Below are positions 61,200 through 62,074 of a stretch of 62,074 nt of DNA, piece by piece (position 1 is the stretch's first letter; every line of letters begins with the position of its first letter). The notes beneath the pieces were generated by a model that saw nothing but the letters and a program-made list of their open reading frames with translations, was not told the origin of the DNA and ran no database searches. Source of the stretch: CAZUNO01 sp964621445 [NCBI: Candidatus Hadarchaeota archaeon] (GTDB taxonomy: Archaea > CAYQAE01 > CAYVLA01); the NCBI GenBank assembly GCA_964621445.1, contig CAZUNO010000017.1, forward strand, positions 1-62,074, written 5' to 3'. The translations under genes were made by a program, and so were the position numbers.

Positions 61200-62074
61200 T
61201 CAGATAATTCCAATGTTTCTCAGTATTCTTCCTAGGGCTTTTGCACCGAATAGGCATTTTCTCTTTCTACTTTTCCATTGTAATGAATAATAGGGAGTTA
61301 TTCTACCTCCAAATTTCCGAAAATACTTCTCAATATGCTGGACCATAGATCCCTCAAAATCAAATGTCGAAAGGCCAAGTTCTTCGCTCGAGTATTTTAT
61401 GGCCTCCCACATGGCCAATGCCCCGGCGCCATGATGGCTATACTTCGTATCATAACCGCCAAGCAGATAATAAGCTGTTGCTTTGTCCCAAATTATATAT
61501 ACGGCAGCAAGGGGCTGCCCATCTGAGGAAATTGCTAGAAATGATCGACATTTTTCTTCTCGTTCCAAAGCTTGGTTGATAGCATATGCCGTTTCCTTAA
61601 AATATGGATTTTTATTTTGCCTTGCATAGGTCTTTTCAACAAGATTAAAAGTGTCATCAAAATTAGTTAGGTTTTCCACTACAATATCGTCCTTTTTTGC
61701 TCGCCGGATATCTCGCCTGCGGGATGCATCCATTGAATTCCAGATATCGTCCAAATTGTCTAAGTTAAGTCTATAGGTGTAGTTTATCTTGGTTGAGAAT
61801 CCCTCCCATATGTATGGTTGAAGATCTCTTATCAAGGGAGAGAAACACAAAGCTATATCATCGAAATCCTCCTTAAGAATTCTTGCCAGCTTCCTATTGA
61901 TTTCTTTTCGATTCGATACTTTTGTCACATATTTTCCGGAACTTGATCTATATACTGGGCCAAGCCAAGGAGTAAGACTGGGTAAACCAGCACGCTTAAG
62001 GCCTAAGTATTTCTGGATCACTACCGGGAACCCGGCAAACAATTCATCTCCTTTATATAATGTGTATATCCTAA
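61200..62074 (-). CDS. FemAB/GNAT-like protein, 5' end cut by the window
   Basis: The frame runs off the right edge, and the residues before the TTG at 62042 (LYKGDE-like) continue the domain, so the start lies outside. The visible 290 residues contain a GNAT-type fold of the FemAB class: SRRRDIRRAKKDDI, an AAVYIIWDKATAYYLLGGYD strand pair (listed in part) and STFDFEGSMVQHIEKYFRKFGG near the end. FemAB-like enzymes transfer amino acids to peptides or sugars; in archaea they often sit in surface polysaccharide clusters, as here. Confidence 0.85.
   Translation of the reverse strand, partial: RIYTLYKGDELFAGFPVVIQKYLGLKRAGLPSLTPWLGPVYRSSSGKYVTKVSNRKEINRKLARILKEDFDDIALCFSPLIRDLQPYIWEGFSTKINYTYRLNLDNLDDIWNSMDASRRRDIRRAKKDDIVVENLTNFDDTFNLVEKTYARQNKNPYFKETAYAINQALEREEKCRSFLAISSDGQPLAAVYIIWDKATAYYLLGGYDTKYSHHGAGALAMWEAIKYSSEELGLSTFDFEGSMVQHIEKYFRKFGGRITPYYSLQWKSRKRKCLFGAKALGRILRNIGII

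Overview
The window is archaeal. It carries archaeal RNase P RNA, 16S and 23S rRNA with archaeal sequence features, intron-bearing tRNAs, a Cdc48/VAT ATPase, Nop5, Sec61-beta, archaeosine synthesis genes, both prenyl-ether lipid synthases (GGGP and DGGGP synthase), archaeal riboflavin synthase and the F420 precursor enzymes CofG/CofH. The linked 16S-tRNA-Ala-23S order and the protein set point to a euryarchaeal-grade lineage, possibly near Thermoplasmatota; the exact placement is inference. An orphan MtrH-like gene is present but no methanogenesis operon is visible. Starts are often TTG, many genes overlap by a few bases, and several TATA-to-start distances imply leaderless mRNAs.

Layout. Positions 1-3700 hold an AT-richer stretch with a membrane-bound degenerate KaiC-like protein, a small membrane protein, a UbiA-type prenyltransferase and an Lrp/AsnC regulator. 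From 3810 to 9120 there is a co-directional set: KaiC-like ATPase, thioredoxin-like/KaiC fusion, second KaiC-like ATPase, a membrane protein with C-terminal repeats, a four-repeat helical protein, a PAC2 protein and an Hsp20. Next come a TIM-barrel sugar isomerase-like gene and a divergent HisD homologue, then RNase P RNA facing the rRNA operon (tRNA-Asp, 16S, tRNA-Ala, 23S on the minus strand; no 5S seen).

Positions 17.4-27 kb are mixed housekeeping: Elp3, PHP phosphoesterase, a large secreted NodB-like protein, NfeD, family 4 uracil-DNA glycosylase, CcdA, Sec61-beta, tRNA-Gly and an MtrH homologue. The two ether-lipid synthases follow. From 34452 down to 28143 runs one apparently continuous minus-strand operon that joins riboflavin to F420: ribB-ribC-ribH-amidohydrolase-arfC-arfB-cofG-cofH. 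A HAD phosphatase is divergent from its promoter. The amidohydrolase and the HAD protein are attractive candidates for steps of the archaeal pathway for which I know no assigned enzyme (pyrimidine deaminase and phosphatase). CofG consumes an intermediate of the same pathway.

Positions 34.5-49.8 kb hold inositol-phosphate synthase, two YjbQ paralogues, Cdc48, LarC, a compact FtsX-type ABC exporter, a RimI-like acetyltransferase, a Trm112-like protein, a secreted beta-propeller/GH9 protein whose catalytic aspartates are replaced, a sulfotransferase, tRNA-His and Nop5. From 49.8 to 56 kb is a tRNA-modification block: Trm-G10, ArcTGT, ArcS and a probable RaSEA. The right end (56-62 kb) is a glycan/lipid-linked sugar cluster: sugar kinase, GlcNAc-1-P transferase-like, glycosyltransferase, Gfo/Idh dehydrogenase, polysaccharide deacetylase-like and a FemAB-like gene cut by the window edge.

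The strongest unusual observations are the candidate complete riboflavin/F420 operon, tRNA-His with two noncanonical introns and tRNA-Asp with an intron at the same D-loop position, the KaiC/thioredoxin gene set, and two enzyme homologues (HisD-like, GH9-like) with substituted catalytic or metal-binding residues.
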